Positions 18,071 to 27,308 are shown, numbered from the stretch's first letter. The stretch is 54,947 nucleotides of DNA from Lachnospiraceae bacterium (GCA_017456585.1 JAFTJD010000022.1:1-54947), one strand, 5' to 3'. The notes: a model not told the origin generated them from the sequence alone. Numbers and translations are program-made.

Positions 18071-19471
18071 ATGAGAGTTTGTATGATATTAGAGGGCTGT
18101 TACCCATATGTTTTTGGCGGCGTATCCAGCTGGACACACCAATATATACAGGCTATGCCCAATGTGGAATTCGTAATATGGTGCATCGGTGCAAAGGCAG
18201 AGGATAAAGGTAAGTTCAAATTTACCATGCCTGATAATGTCGTAGAGGTAAGAGAGGTTTTTCTTGATGATGCACTCCGTATGGCGAAGGTAAGCGGTGG
18301 CAAAATAAAGCTTAATGTAACTAAGGAACAGATAGAAGAGCTTGGAAAACTGTTTCTTGGACAAAGCCTTAATTGGGAAATCCTGTTTGATATGTTCCAA
18401 AATAAAAGGATTAATCCGGTAGACCTTCTCATGAGTGAAGATTTTCTGCAGGAATTAATTAAGATATGCAAGGAAAACTTCCCATATATATCATTTGTTG
18501 AATATTTTCATACGATTCGTTCGATGCTTCTTCCGGTATTGTATCTTTTGATACAGGATGTTCCGGAGGCAGACATATATCATTCTACGGCTACCGGTTA
18601 TGGTGGACTTCTCGGAAGTATTGGTAAATGGAAGAATAATAAGCCGTTTATCGTAACAGAACACGGAATATATACAAGAGAACGTGAGGAGGAGCTTCTA
18701 AGAGCTAAATGGGTACTTCCGCATTTTAGAAAGCAATGGATTAATCTGTTCTATCTTTTCTCTGAATGTGCTTATAACATGGCGGATAGGGTTACGGCAT
18801 TATTCCGTAGAGCTAACGATACTCAGGTAGAGCTGGGCTGTCCGCGAGAAAAGCTTAGGGTAATTCAGAACGGAGTGCACTATGACAGATTCTGTAATAT
18901 ACCGGCTAAGGTAGAAGATGGATATATTGATATAGGAGCGATTGTTCGAATCGCTAAGATTAAAGACATAAAGACTATGATATATGCATTCGCAGAGGTT
19001 AAGATTAAAGTGCCGAATGCAAGACTCCATATCATGGGAGACGTAGATGATAAGGAATATTTCGAAGAATGTAAGCAGCTTATAGAGCAGCTTCAGACGA
19101 AGGATATTATTTTTACAGGTGTTGTAAAGATTATAGAATATATAGAGAAAATAGATTTTGTTATTCTTACCAGTATTTCAGAGGGACAACCGCTTTCTGT
19201 TTTGGAGGCTTTCGCGGCAGGCAGAGCGTGTGTAACTACGGACGTTGGTTGTTGCAGAGACCTGCTTGAAGGAACGGATGGTCTTGGAGAAGCGGGTATA
19301 TGTGTTCCACCTATGCATAAGGAGAGACTGGCAAAGGCGATGATAGCTATGTGTCAAAATAAAGAGATGCGAGATGAGATGGCTGTTGTCGGAAGAAAAA
19401 GAGTGGCACAGTTTTTTACACATGAAGGAAGTATGGAAAAGTACAGGGAGTTATACAAAGAGGTGCTATAA
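18071..19471 (+). CDS. pelF: PelF glycosyltransferase (GT4)
   Basis: A soluble GT-B fold glycosyltransferase of 466 residues. The PelF-typical N-terminus is present (VCMILEGCYPYVFGGVSSW, residues 3-21, containing the GGVSSW donor/acceptor loop). The C-terminal nucleotide-sugar domain has the GT4 EX7E motif at Glu371 and Glu379 (EGQPLSVLE). VIQNGVHYDRF near 265 is another GT4 hallmark. PelF polymerises the Pel chain from a UDP-hexosamine in the cytoplasm. The gene starts 4 bp after the DUF2194 stop, and its own stop overlaps the pelG start (TAATG). Confidence 0.92.
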   Translation: MRVCMILEGCYPYVFGGVSSWTHQYIQAMPNVEFVIWCIGAKAEDKGKFKFTMPDNVVEVREVFLDDALRMAKVSGGKIKLNVTKEQIEELGKLFLGQSLNWEILFDMFQNKRINPVDLLMSEDFLQELIKICKENFPYISFVEYFHTIRSMLLPVLYLLIQDVPEADIYHSTATGYGGLLGSIGKWKNNKPFIVTEHGIYTREREEELLRAKWVLPHFRKQWINLFYLFSECAYNMADRVTALFRRANDTQVELGCPREKLRVIQNGVHYDRFCNIPAKVEDGYIDIGAIVRIAKIKDIKTMIYAFAEVKIKVPNARLHIMGDVDDKEYFEECKQLIEQLQTKDIIFTGVVKIIEYIEKIDFVILTSISEGQPLSVLEAFAAGRACVTTDVGCCRDLLEGTDGLGEAGICVPPMHKERLAKAMIAMCQNKEMRDEMAVVGRKRVAQFFTHEGSMEKYRELYKEVL

Positions 19472-20967
19472 TGGCAGGTATAGGATTTGAATTAAAGAAG
19501 ATGTTTGATAAAAAGGGACTCTTCGCAGCTATGAAGGCTTACGGATATGCCAGTGTTGTATGCGTCGGTCCTATGATGCTTGGTATGGCATTGCTGTTTG
19601 GTATAAGACTTATAGCAGAAACAGGCGGTGCTACCGAGACTGAGACGGAGATTCTTAATAGTATGGTAACGCATGCACTTTTGTGTTCGCTTGTTTTCAC
19701 CAATGCTTTTTCCATGGTTACAACACGTTATGTATCAGATCAGTTGTATATGAACGAGAAGAAGAAGGTTATGCCTTCTTTCTGGGGTAGCATATCGCTA
19801 ATGCTGGTACTTGGAGTCATCGGATATGGAATTTTTCTCTTCAGGTCAGAGATGTCCTTTACATACAAGATTCTTAATTTGATATTGTTCGGAGAACTTA
19901 TTGTTGTGTGGACAGAGATGAATTATCTTACTGCCATAAAGGATTATAGCGGAATTATGAAAACCTTTGTGTTCGCAATGGTACTTGCGTGGTTAGGTAC
20001 ATTTTTGCTTATGCTGACAGGTATGGAGATAATAACAGCCATGATATTATCGGTGTGTATTGCTTATGGCGCAATGATGGTATGGTATTATGTACTTTTG
20101 CTAAGGTATTTCCCAAGTACACATTCGTCTTCAATGGAATTCCTGAAGTGGTTTGACAAATATCCGTCGTTGATTTTGTTGGGAGCAAGCTCGGCGATAG
20201 GTGTATACGGACATATCATAATAATGTGGTCAAGTGATATAGGAAAAAGTGTACTGGGTTCGTTTCGTGGGGCACCATCTTATGATGTTCCGGCACTTCT
20301 TGCATTTATGTCCATACTTGTAACAACGATTAATTTCGTTACATCCGTAGAGGTAAAATTTTATCCAAAATACAGAACATGCTTCAGTATTCTAAATGAC
20401 GGCGGTTCTTACATGGATATAGAGCAGGCACAAAGAGAATTAAAGACTGCTTTGTATAAGGAACTTACATACACATTTACCAAGCAGGTCTTCGTAACAA
20501 TAGTATTTATTGTGGCAGGAACGTTGTTTTTACCGGATCTTCCGTTAGGTATGACAGATGATATGCTTGGTGTATACAGAGTTCTATGCATAGGATACGC
20601 TTTCTATGCAGTGGGCAACTGTACTACACTTATGCAGCTGTATTTTTCGGATAATAAGGGAGGTCTTATCGGTACACTTTGTTTTATGATTATAAGTATA
20701 TTAGGAACACTTTATTATAATGATATGGGCTCTAAATATTATGGAGTTGGGTTCCTGGTAGCAGGAATTATTTATGCGATAGTGTCACTTATGCTATTGC
20801 GAAAATACCTAAAGAATTTGCTGTTTTATGTTTTGTGCTCACAGCCACTTGTTGTTGTTGAAAGGGTTGGTGTTTTTTCCAGAATCAGTAATAAGCTGAA
20901 AGCAGGGTATGAGAAAAAGCATCATGATGAAATTGTTATGGAGGGAATAGTTGATGAAGCGGATTAA
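19471..20967 (+). CDS. pelG: PelG exopolysaccharide exporter
   Basis: A 498-residue membrane protein with about twelve helices and the characteristic PelG start MAGIGFELKKMF. It belongs to the MATE/Wzx-like flippase superfamily and is the presumed route of Pel across the membrane with PelD and PelE. The pelF stop and this ATG share one base. The last 14 bases overlap the CotH gene, which ties CotH translation to the exporter. Confidence 0.92.
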   Translation: MAGIGFELKKMFDKKGLFAAMKAYGYASVVCVGPMMLGMALLFGIRLIAETGGATETETEILNSMVTHALLCSLVFTNAFSMVTTRYVSDQLYMNEKKKVMPSFWGSISLMLVLGVIGYGIFLFRSEMSFTYKILNLILFGELIVVWTEMNYLTAIKDYSGIMKTFVFAMVLAWLGTFLLMLTGMEIITAMILSVCIAYGAMMVWYYVLLLRYFPSTHSSSMEFLKWFDKYPSLILLGASSAIGVYGHIIIMWSSDIGKSVLGSFRGAPSYDVPALLAFMSILVTTINFVTSVEVKFYPKYRTCFSILNDGGSYMDIEQAQRELKTALYKELTYTFTKQVFVTIVFIVAGTLFLPDLPLGMTDDMLGVYRVLCIGYAFYAVGNCTTLMQLYFSDNKGGLIGTLCFMIISILGTLYYNDMGSKYYGVGFLVAGIIYAIVSLMLLRKYLKNLLFYVLCSQPLVVVERVGVFSRISNKLKAGYEKKHHDEIVMEGIVDEAD

Positions 20968-22723
20968 GATAACTATTGCACTTGCTGCGATTATGGTTTT
21001 GTCAGCAGTTTTTTGCTATGGATGTAAGACTGTCATGAATGATGTCCTGATAGACGAAAAGGATAAAACGGTTGTTATTACCAATCCGGATGAGAAAAAG
21101 CTTGAAGATAATAAGCTTTTGTATGCAAATGATGATGATACTTCTGTTGTGGTGATGTATCTAACTGTCAGCAAGGGCAATTCTTCTGAAAATACAAATC
21201 ATACATGGAAAGAGATTAATACTTATTCCGTGTATGATTATGATGAGATGGGTGTTGAAAGATATGCCGTTAACGGACTTTTACAGGTAGGAGATGAAAA
21301 TGGTCCGGTTGAAGGAGAGGTGGGTTACGGTGAGTTCGTACCCAACGCGACTGTAACTATAAGAGGTCAGACTTCCAGTAAGTTTAAGCAAAAAAACTAT
21401 AAGATAGAGCTTAAGGATGGTAAAGGACTCTATAATGACCAGAGAACAATCAATCTTAATAAGCATCAGCGCGATGGTATAAGATTCCGTAATAAAATAA
21501 GCTTTGACATTCTTGAAGAAATCGATGGAATGATTTCCATGCAGACACAGTTTGTGCACCTTTATGTTAAGGATGAGACAGCAGAGAATGCGTCGGAAGC
21601 AGCTTTTGTTGATTATGGCTTATATACGATGGTAGAACAGCCCAATAAAAGTTATCTGACGAGGCACGGACTTGATTCCAATGCACATTTATACAAGATT
21701 AATTTCTTTGAGTTTCATCGCTACCCGGATGTCATTGTTTTAAAGAATGATTTGAACTATGATAAGAAGGCATTTGAGGAGAAGATAGAGATTAAGGGCG
21801 ATGATGACCACAGTAAACTTATAGCGATGCTTGAGGATGTGAATGACACGGCAATGCCTATTAAGGATGTGGTGGATAAGTGGTTTGAAACGGACAATCT
21901 GTTCTCTTGGTTGGCGTATCAGATTCTTATGGGTAACATAGATACACAGAGTAGAAATGTATTCTTATACAGTCCGCAGAATATGAATACATGGTATTTT
22001 ATATCATGGGATTTTGATGGCGATTTAGCTATATATGAGGATGAGATACAAGGAAAAAGTCAGGAAGGTTCATGGGAAAAAGGTGTCAGCAATTATTGGG
22101 GTAATAAGCTGTTCCAAAGAATTCTTAAGGATGATGAATTAAGGGCGATGCTTGATGATAAGATTAACGAATTCCTTAAGATACTTACTCCCGAGATGAT
22201 AGCTGAGAAGGCTAATGCATATGCGGCGGTAGTCAGACCATATTTGTACAGATATCCTGATAAAGGTTATGCACCGCTTACAGAGAGTGAATTTGACAGT
22301 GTTGTAGCTAATCTTCCGTATGAGATAGAGAAGAACTATCAGAATTACCTTGATAGTCTTGAGAATCCGATGCCGTTCTTTATCGGAAGACCACAACAAA
22401 CAGATACAGGCTTTGTTCTTGTGTGGGATAATGCCTATGATTTTGATGCAGAGACAGTTACATACAGGTTGGAGCTTTCACGTAATCTTGAATTTACCGA
22501 GTTGGTGGACGAGGTTAGAGGAACCCTGCTTCCGGTCTATGAATATAAGGGAACCCTTGAACCGGGACAGTATTTTGTAAGAGTTACGGCAACCAATGGT
22601 TCGGGAAAGAGCCAGACGGCATTTGACTATTATGTGACGGATGGTTCGACGAAAATGTATGGAGTAAAATGCTTCTATGTATTGCAGGACGGAACTATTG
22701 TGGAGGATGCATATGCAGAATAG
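20954..22723 (+). CDS. CotH-family protein kinase-like lipoprotein
   Basis: A 589-residue secreted protein. A hydrophobic signal ends in FCYGC (Cys at about 24), a weak lipobox. The CotH domain (about 125-420) starts with IRGQTSSKFKQKNYKIEL, including the conserved RG-x-S/T-S and Lys. It contains TMVEQPNKSYLTRHG and the acidic metal motif SWDFDGDL near 355. Spore CotH proteins are atypical kinases that phosphorylate coat proteins; other CotH members are found on cell surfaces. The last 120 residues look like a fibronectin type III domain (IGRPQQTDTGFVLVW ... FVRVTATNGSG). The start at 20954 is inside pelG and no terminator intervenes, so it should be produced with the exporter. A link to exopolysaccharide rather than spore coat is inferred. 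Confidence 0.83.
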   Translation: MKRIKITIALAAIMVLSAVFCYGCKTVMNDVLIDEKDKTVVITNPDEKKLEDNKLLYANDDDTSVVVMYLTVSKGNSSENTNHTWKEINTYSVYDYDEMGVERYAVNGLLQVGDENGPVEGEVGYGEFVPNATVTIRGQTSSKFKQKNYKIELKDGKGLYNDQRTINLNKHQRDGIRFRNKISFDILEEIDGMISMQTQFVHLYVKDETAENASEAAFVDYGLYTMVEQPNKSYLTRHGLDSNAHLYKINFFEFHRYPDVIVLKNDLNYDKKAFEEKIEIKGDDDHSKLIAMLEDVNDTAMPIKDVVDKWFETDNLFSWLAYQILMGNIDTQSRNVFLYSPQNMNTWYFISWDFDGDLAIYEDEIQGKSQEGSWEKGVSNYWGNKLFQRILKDDELRAMLDDKINEFLKILTPEMIAEKANAYAAVVRPYLYRYPDKGYAPLTESEFDSVVANLPYEIEKNYQNYLDSLENPMPFFIGRPQQTDTGFVLVWDNAYDFDAETVTYRLELSRNLEFTELVDEVRGTLLPVYEYKGTLEPGQYFVRVTATNGSGKSQTAFDYYVTDGSTKMYGVKCFYVLQDGTIVEDAYAE

Positions 22724-23423
22724 CAAAAAGTCAAAATTCAGGCATGAACTAAAGTTCCTGATAAGTACGAGTGAAAGAGATATAATTAAGCAGAGATTGC
22801 AGACGGTTCTTTCACTTGATGCCAATGCCGAAAATGGTTCATATATGATACGAAGTCTATATTTTGATGATATGTGGGAAACGGCTTATTCAGAGAAGCT
22901 TATGGGTACGAATACCAGAAGAAAGTATAGAATTCGCTGTTATAATGCCAGTGATAAGGTAATAAAGCTTGAATGTAAGAAAAAAGAGGGACAATATATA
23001 AGCAAAACTGCTGCAAGGCTTACCAGAGAAGAAACAGACAGTATTTTGCGCGGAGATGTTGATTTTCTTAAAGATCGTAAGGAAAAGGTGTGCCGGGATT
23101 TCTATGTTGAATGGAAGGCTAATCTGATGAGACCTAAGGTTATCGTAGATTATGACAGGGAGCCGTTTGTTTATCCCTTCGGAGATGTCAGAATAACTTT
23201 TGATAATTTTATAAGAGCGGGAGTAAGTGATTTTAATTTGTTTAATCCTGAGCTTCCGGTGCTTGAGATAATGGAGCAGGGACAGCTTATCATGGAAGTG
23301 AAATTTACGGAGTACCTGCCGAATATCATCAGGGATCTTTTAAGAATAGAGAACTGTGTGGCAGTTGCGGCATCCAAATACGTAATGTGTGTAGAGAAAA
23401 GTAAAGAATATACGATGCACTGA
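22713..23423 (+). CDS. VTC-domain (polyphosphate polymerase-like) protein
   Basis: A 236-residue VTC/CYTH-like tunnel protein. Family landmarks are RHELKFLIS near the start, RRKYRIRCYN (about 70-79), KLECKKKEG (about 86-94), a PKVIVDYDREPF segment (about 140-151) and LEIMEQGQLIMEVKF near 190-205, with basic and acidic residues arranged as in the triphosphate tunnel fold. VTC domains polymerise polyphosphate from ATP in yeast; bacterial single-domain members are inferred to do the same. The start at 22713 is set by GGAGG six bases upstream and overlaps the CotH gene. The next gene is DUF4956, a frequent partner. Confidence 0.85.
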   Translation: MQNSKKSKFRHELKFLISTSERDIIKQRLQTVLSLDANAENGSYMIRSLYFDDMWETAYSEKLMGTNTRRKYRIRCYNASDKVIKLECKKKEGQYISKTAARLTREETDSILRGDVDFLKDRKEKVCRDFYVEWKANLMRPKVIVDYDREPFVYPFGDVRITFDNFIRAGVSDFNLFNPELPVLEIMEQGQLIMEVKFTEYLPNIIRDLLRIENCVAVAASKYVMCVEKSKEYTMH

Positions 23424-23437
23424 CAGGAGGAAATATC

Positions 23438-24121
23438 ATGAGTGTAAAGGATTTTATTAAGAAGTCAATATTAGAGTCTGATATGTATAATCAGGCGATT
23501 GACATGAGTACAATATTAACAATTGCTGCAGACCTTATTTTAGCACTTCTCATGGGCTTGCTAATATATATGATTTACAAAAAGTTATATATGGGCGTTG
23601 TATACAGTAGGAATTTCGCGATTTCGCTTGTCGGAATGACAGTGCTCACATGTATGATAACACTTGCCATAAGTACAAATATTGTAATTTCACTTGGTAT
23701 GGTTGGTGCATTGTCAATTGTACGATACAGAACTGCGATTAAAGAACCGCTGGATCTTATGTATATGTTTTGGGCGATAACCACGGGTATAACAGTTGGT
23801 GCAAGTATGTATATTCTTGTCGTGGTCGCGTCACTTATGATGATTGTATTAATATTCATTTTCAGCAGAAAGATGAATTTCAGACGCAGTTATATAGTGG
23901 TAGTTCATTACCAGGGAGATACCACAGGTGATGAAGTTTTAAGAGTTATGAATAAAGTACATTATTCTATCAGGTCTAAGGTGTTAAGAGGCGATGATGT
24001 TGAGCTTACTTTGCAGGTATATTGCAGAACAGATAATATGGTATTTGCAGAGAAGGTTCGTTCTATAGCCAAAGTAAAAGATATAACTATTCTTGAATAT
24101 AACGGAGAATATCATGGTTAA
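23438..24121 (+). CDS. DUF4956 membrane protein, VTC partner
   Basis: A 227-residue protein with an N-terminal amphipathic segment, four membrane helices (about 22-45, 56-80, 84-100, 112-142) and a C-terminal cytoplasmic domain of about 80 residues that resembles an ACT-like alpha/beta fold. The family block GALSIVRYRTAIKEP (about 91-105) is present. Members are almost always next to VTC and often CotH genes, so the protein is probably the membrane anchor or channel that works with the polyphosphate polymerase. ATG after AGGAGGAAATATC. The 3' end overlaps the next gene by 8 bp. Confidence 0.82.
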   Translation: MSVKDFIKKSILESDMYNQAIDMSTILTIAADLILALLMGLLIYMIYKKLYMGVVYSRNFAISLVGMTVLTCMITLAISTNIVISLGMVGALSIVRYRTAIKEPLDLMYMFWAITTGITVGASMYILVVVASLMMIVLIFIFSRKMNFRRSYIVVVHYQGDTTGDEVLRVMNKVHYSIRSKVLRGDDVELTLQVYCRTDNMVFAEKVRSIAKVKDITILEYNGEYHG

Positions 24122-25493
24122 ACTTCTGATAATATCAGTACTTTCATGTGCAACGGCAGCGGCCTGTGTTACAGGTGCCGCTTCATTTTATAACAGATAT
24201 ATAACCAAAGAAGCTGTTGAATTTCAAAGTACGGACAAGGTGCTTGATAATCCTATGGTGGGGTTTGCTGCAGTAGCAGATTATGAGAAACTTGCAGAGA
24301 CGACACCTCTTGTCTATCTGCCTGTTTACTGGAGTGAATTCGAGCCGGAGGAAGGAAAGTATGACTTTGAATATATAAACGAAGAATATAATCTTGAAAA
24401 GTGGCGAAGCATGGGCAAAAGGGTTGTTTTACGTTTTGTATGTGATAAGCCAAGGGATGAGGCACACATGGATATCCCTGAGTGGCTATATGAAAAGACA
24501 GCCGATGGTACTTTCTATGACTGTAGCTATGGTAAAGGATATTCACCGGATTATGGCAATGAAGTATTTATAGAATATCATAGAAAAGCAATAGAAGCTT
24601 TAGGCCGTGAGTACGGCAAGGATTCATTTGTTACCTATGTTGAACTCGGAAGTCTGGGACACTGGGGAGAGTGGCATGTCAAATATAGTGCGGGGATAAA
24701 ACCACTTCCTTCTGCAGAGGTTTGTGCACAGTATATTGAACCATATATAGACGCATTTCCGAATGCTAAGCTTATGATGAGAAGACCATACACATATGTT
24801 AGCGACAATGGCTTTGGCGTATATAATGATATGGCGGGTTCAAGTGAGAGTACCGAAGAGTGGCTTTCATGGATAAACGAAGGAGGAGCTTACGAGGTTC
24901 AGGGCAATAAGCTTCCATATACCCCATATCCCAATATATGGGAAGATGCACCTGTTGGAGGAGAGTTCACAAGCAGTATCCCTATGGAAGAACTACTTGG
25001 AGGTAGCTTAGAGGAGACCATTTCTTTGCTTAAGCAGACTCATATGAGCTTCATCGGACCAAAGATTCCGAATATTGACGAAAGAGCCGCTAACAGTGAA
25101 GCGGTAGACGAGATACTTAAGAACATAGGATATCGTTACGGTATATCAAAAGCATGTTTTACACATAATGCTAAGACCGGTAAGCTTTATATGAAGCTTA
25201 CTGTTAATAATTATGGTGTGGCACCGATGTATTATGACTGGCCGCTTTGTGTATATATCTGTGATGCTTATGGTAATATACTGGAGAAGCAGGTTACGGA
25301 TGTGAAGCTGTCAGAGCTTGCGTGTGATGGACAGAATATAACGACAGCTCTTACGGTAGATTGTAAGAAGCTGGGAATAGAAGGAATGCCTTCGGTGGCA
25401 GTTGCCATAGAGGACCCGGATACGGGGAAACCGGCAGTAGAGCTTGATATGGAATGTTCCCATGTGGAAGATAGGATATATTTCCTTAGATAA
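24114..25493 (+). CDS. Secreted TIM-barrel glycosidase-like protein (DUF4832-type)
   Basis: A signal peptide or anchor (residues 1-25) precedes a (beta/alpha)8-like domain. VYLPVYWSEFEPEEGKYDFE (about 66-85) is the kind of segment found in GH42/GH35-like barrels. YVELGSLGHWGEWH (about 175-188) places Glu177 or Glu186 as a possible acid/base. A C-terminal beta domain resembling DUF4832 (about 340-455) may bind carbohydrate. The ATG at 24114 overlaps the DUF4956 stop, with GGAG eight bases upstream. It is the last gene of the run. Since the PelA here lacks a hydrolase domain, this protein may supply polymer-trimming activity, but that is inference. Catalytic competence is uncertain. Confidence 0.7.
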   Translation: MVKLLIISVLSCATAAACVTGAASFYNRYITKEAVEFQSTDKVLDNPMVGFAAVADYEKLAETTPLVYLPVYWSEFEPEEGKYDFEYINEEYNLEKWRSMGKRVVLRFVCDKPRDEAHMDIPEWLYEKTADGTFYDCSYGKGYSPDYGNEVFIEYHRKAIEALGREYGKDSFVTYVELGSLGHWGEWHVKYSAGIKPLPSAEVCAQYIEPYIDAFPNAKLMMRRPYTYVSDNGFGVYNDMAGSSESTEEWLSWINEGGAYEVQGNKLPYTPYPNIWEDAPVGGEFTSSIPMEELLGGSLEETISLLKQTHMSFIGPKIPNIDERAANSEAVDEILKNIGYRYGISKACFTHNAKTGKLYMKLTVNNYGVAPMYYDWPLCVYICDAYGNILEKQVTDVKLSELACDGQNITTALTVDCKKLGIEGMPSVAVAIEDPDTGKPAVELDMECSHVEDRIYFLR

Positions 25494-25529
25494 TCAAAAA
25501 AATATGTGGAAATAATCTTGTGTTTGTGA

Positions 25530-25558
25530 TAATATTAACAATAATGATATACTGATAA
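25530..25558 (+). promoter_or_regulatory. Promoter of the phosphohexomutase gene
   Basis: A TTGTGA-like -35 element about 17-18 bp ahead of TATACT lies just upstream of the AGGAGG ribosome binding site of the mutase gene. It lies in the 78-bp gap after the DUF4832-type gene, the first sizeable gap since 4504. Exact edges are approximate. Confidence 0.45.
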
Positions 25559-25571
25559 TCAGGAGGTTCAT

Positions 25572-27305
25572 ATGGATTATAGAGCAATTTATGAAAAATG
25601 GTTAGACGATTCTTATTTTGATGAGGACACTAAGAAGGAACTTAGAGCTATCGAGAATGATGACAACGAGATAAAAGAGCGTTTCTATGCTGACTTGGAG
25701 TTTGGTACTGCCGGACTTAGAGGTATTATCGGAGCAGGTACCAATCGCATGAACATATATACTGTTCGTAAGGCTACACAAGGACTTGCGAATTACATTT
25801 TAAAAATGAACAAGGAAGCACAGGGCGTTGCTATTGCATATGATTCAAGAAGAATGTCTCCTGAATTTGCTGATGAGGCAGCACTTTGCCTTGCAGCTAA
25901 TGGTATTAAGGCATATGTGTTTGAGTCACTCCGTCCTACACCGGAGTTATCATATGCAGTAAGAAAGCTTGGATGTACGGCAGGTATTAATATTACTGCA
26001 AGCCATAATCCGCCGGAATACAACGGATATAAGGTATATTGGGAAGATGGTGCGCAGATTACACCGCCTCATGACAACGGAATTATGGCAGAGGTTAAGG
26101 CGGTTACAGATTATGCAACCGTTAAAACTATGAGCAAAGAAGACGCAAAAGCTAAGGGCTTATATATCGTTATAGGTGAAGATGTTGACAAAACATACAT
26201 TGAGGAGCTTAAGAAGCTGGTTAAGAACCAGGCTGCTATTGATGCAGTTCAGAAGGAGCTTAAGATAGTATATACACCACTTCACGGAACAGGTAATCTT
26301 CCTGTACGCCGAGTTCTTAAGGAGCTTGGATTTGAGAATGTATATGTGGTTCCTGAGCAGGAGCTTCCTGACGGAGAATTCCCTACAGTAAGTTATCCTA
26401 ATCCGGAGGCAAAAGAGGCATTTGAACTTGCCCTTAAGCTTGCTAAAGAAAAGGATGCAGAGCTTGTACTTGCTACAGATCCTGATGCAGACAGACTTGG
26501 TGTATATGTAAGAGATAATAACGGAGAATATCATGTACTTACAGGTAACATGTCAGGTTGTCTTCTTGCAGAATATGAGATTGCAAGTGTCAAAGAGAAG
26601 ACAGGGCTTCCGGCAGACGGAGCACTTGTTAAGTCTATCGTATCAACCAATATGGCTGATGCTATTGCAAAAGCATACGGAATTGAACTTATAGAAGTTC
26701 TTACAGGATTTAAATATATCGGACAGCAGATTCTTAATTTTGAAACAACCGGAAAGGGAACATATCTCTTTGGCTTTGAGGAGAGTTATGGTTGCCTTAT
26801 CGGAACTCATGCAAGAGATAAGGATGCGGTAGTTGCATCTATGGCTCTTTGCGAAGCAGCAGCATATTATAAGACCAAAGGAAAGACACTTTGGGACGCA
26901 ATGGTAGATATCTACGAGAAATATGGATATTACAAGGATGATGTAGTATCTATGACCTTCAAGGGTATCGAAGGCTTAGAGCAGATTAAGACTATTATGG
27001 AGACTATGCGTGCTAATGCACCTGAGAAGATTGCCGGAATAAAGGTTCTCAAGGTAAGAGACTATAAGACAGGAGTTGTTACAGACACAGTATCAGGTGT
27101 TAAGTCAGACAGCGGACTTCCTTCATCAAATGTATTATACTATGATCTTGAGGATGATATGTGGTTCTGTGTAAGACCTTCAGGAACAGAGCCTAAGATT
27201 AAGTTCTATTTCGGAATTAAGGGAACATCTCTTAGTGATGCTGATGACAAGGCAGCTAAATTCACAGCAGAAATCCAGAATATGGTTGACGCCATCTTAA
27301 AGTAA
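25572..27305 (+). CDS. Phosphoglucomutase/phosphomannomutase
   Basis: A 577-residue alpha-D-phosphohexomutase that interconverts hexose 6- and 1-phosphates. The four family blocks are visible: the active-site serine loop TASHNPPEYNGYK (about 141-153), the Mg2+ loop ATDPDADRLG (about 302-311), the sugar-binding GFEESYG (about 400-406) and the phosphate-binding loop RPSGTEPKIKFY (about 538-549). The length matches the Gram-positive PgcA-type enzyme. ATG after AGGAGGTTC. It lies just after the exopolysaccharide genes and would feed sugar-1-phosphates to the pyrophosphorylase at 4504. Confidence 0.94.
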   Translation: MDYRAIYEKWLDDSYFDEDTKKELRAIENDDNEIKERFYADLEFGTAGLRGIIGAGTNRMNIYTVRKATQGLANYILKMNKEAQGVAIAYDSRRMSPEFADEAALCLAANGIKAYVFESLRPTPELSYAVRKLGCTAGINITASHNPPEYNGYKVYWEDGAQITPPHDNGIMAEVKAVTDYATVKTMSKEDAKAKGLYIVIGEDVDKTYIEELKKLVKNQAAIDAVQKELKIVYTPLHGTGNLPVRRVLKELGFENVYVVPEQELPDGEFPTVSYPNPEAKEAFELALKLAKEKDAELVLATDPDADRLGVYVRDNNGEYHVLTGNMSGCLLAEYEIASVKEKTGLPADGALVKSIVSTNMADAIAKAYGIELIEVLTGFKYIGQQILNFETTGKGTYLFGFEESYGCLIGTHARDKDAVVASMALCEAAAYYKTKGKTLWDAMVDIYEKYGYYKDDVVSMTFKGIEGLEQIKTIMETMRANAPEKIAGIKVLKVRDYKTGVVTDTVSGVKSDSGLPSSNVLYYDLEDDMWFCVRPSGTEPKIKFYFGIKGTSLSDADDKAAKFTAEIQNMVDAILK

Positions 27306-27308
27306 GGA

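Noticed and set aside
20954..22723. CotH as a sign of a spore coat operon here
   Set aside because: Its neighbours and overlaps are with exopolysaccharide genes, and no coat genes or sporulation-type promoter were seen nearby.
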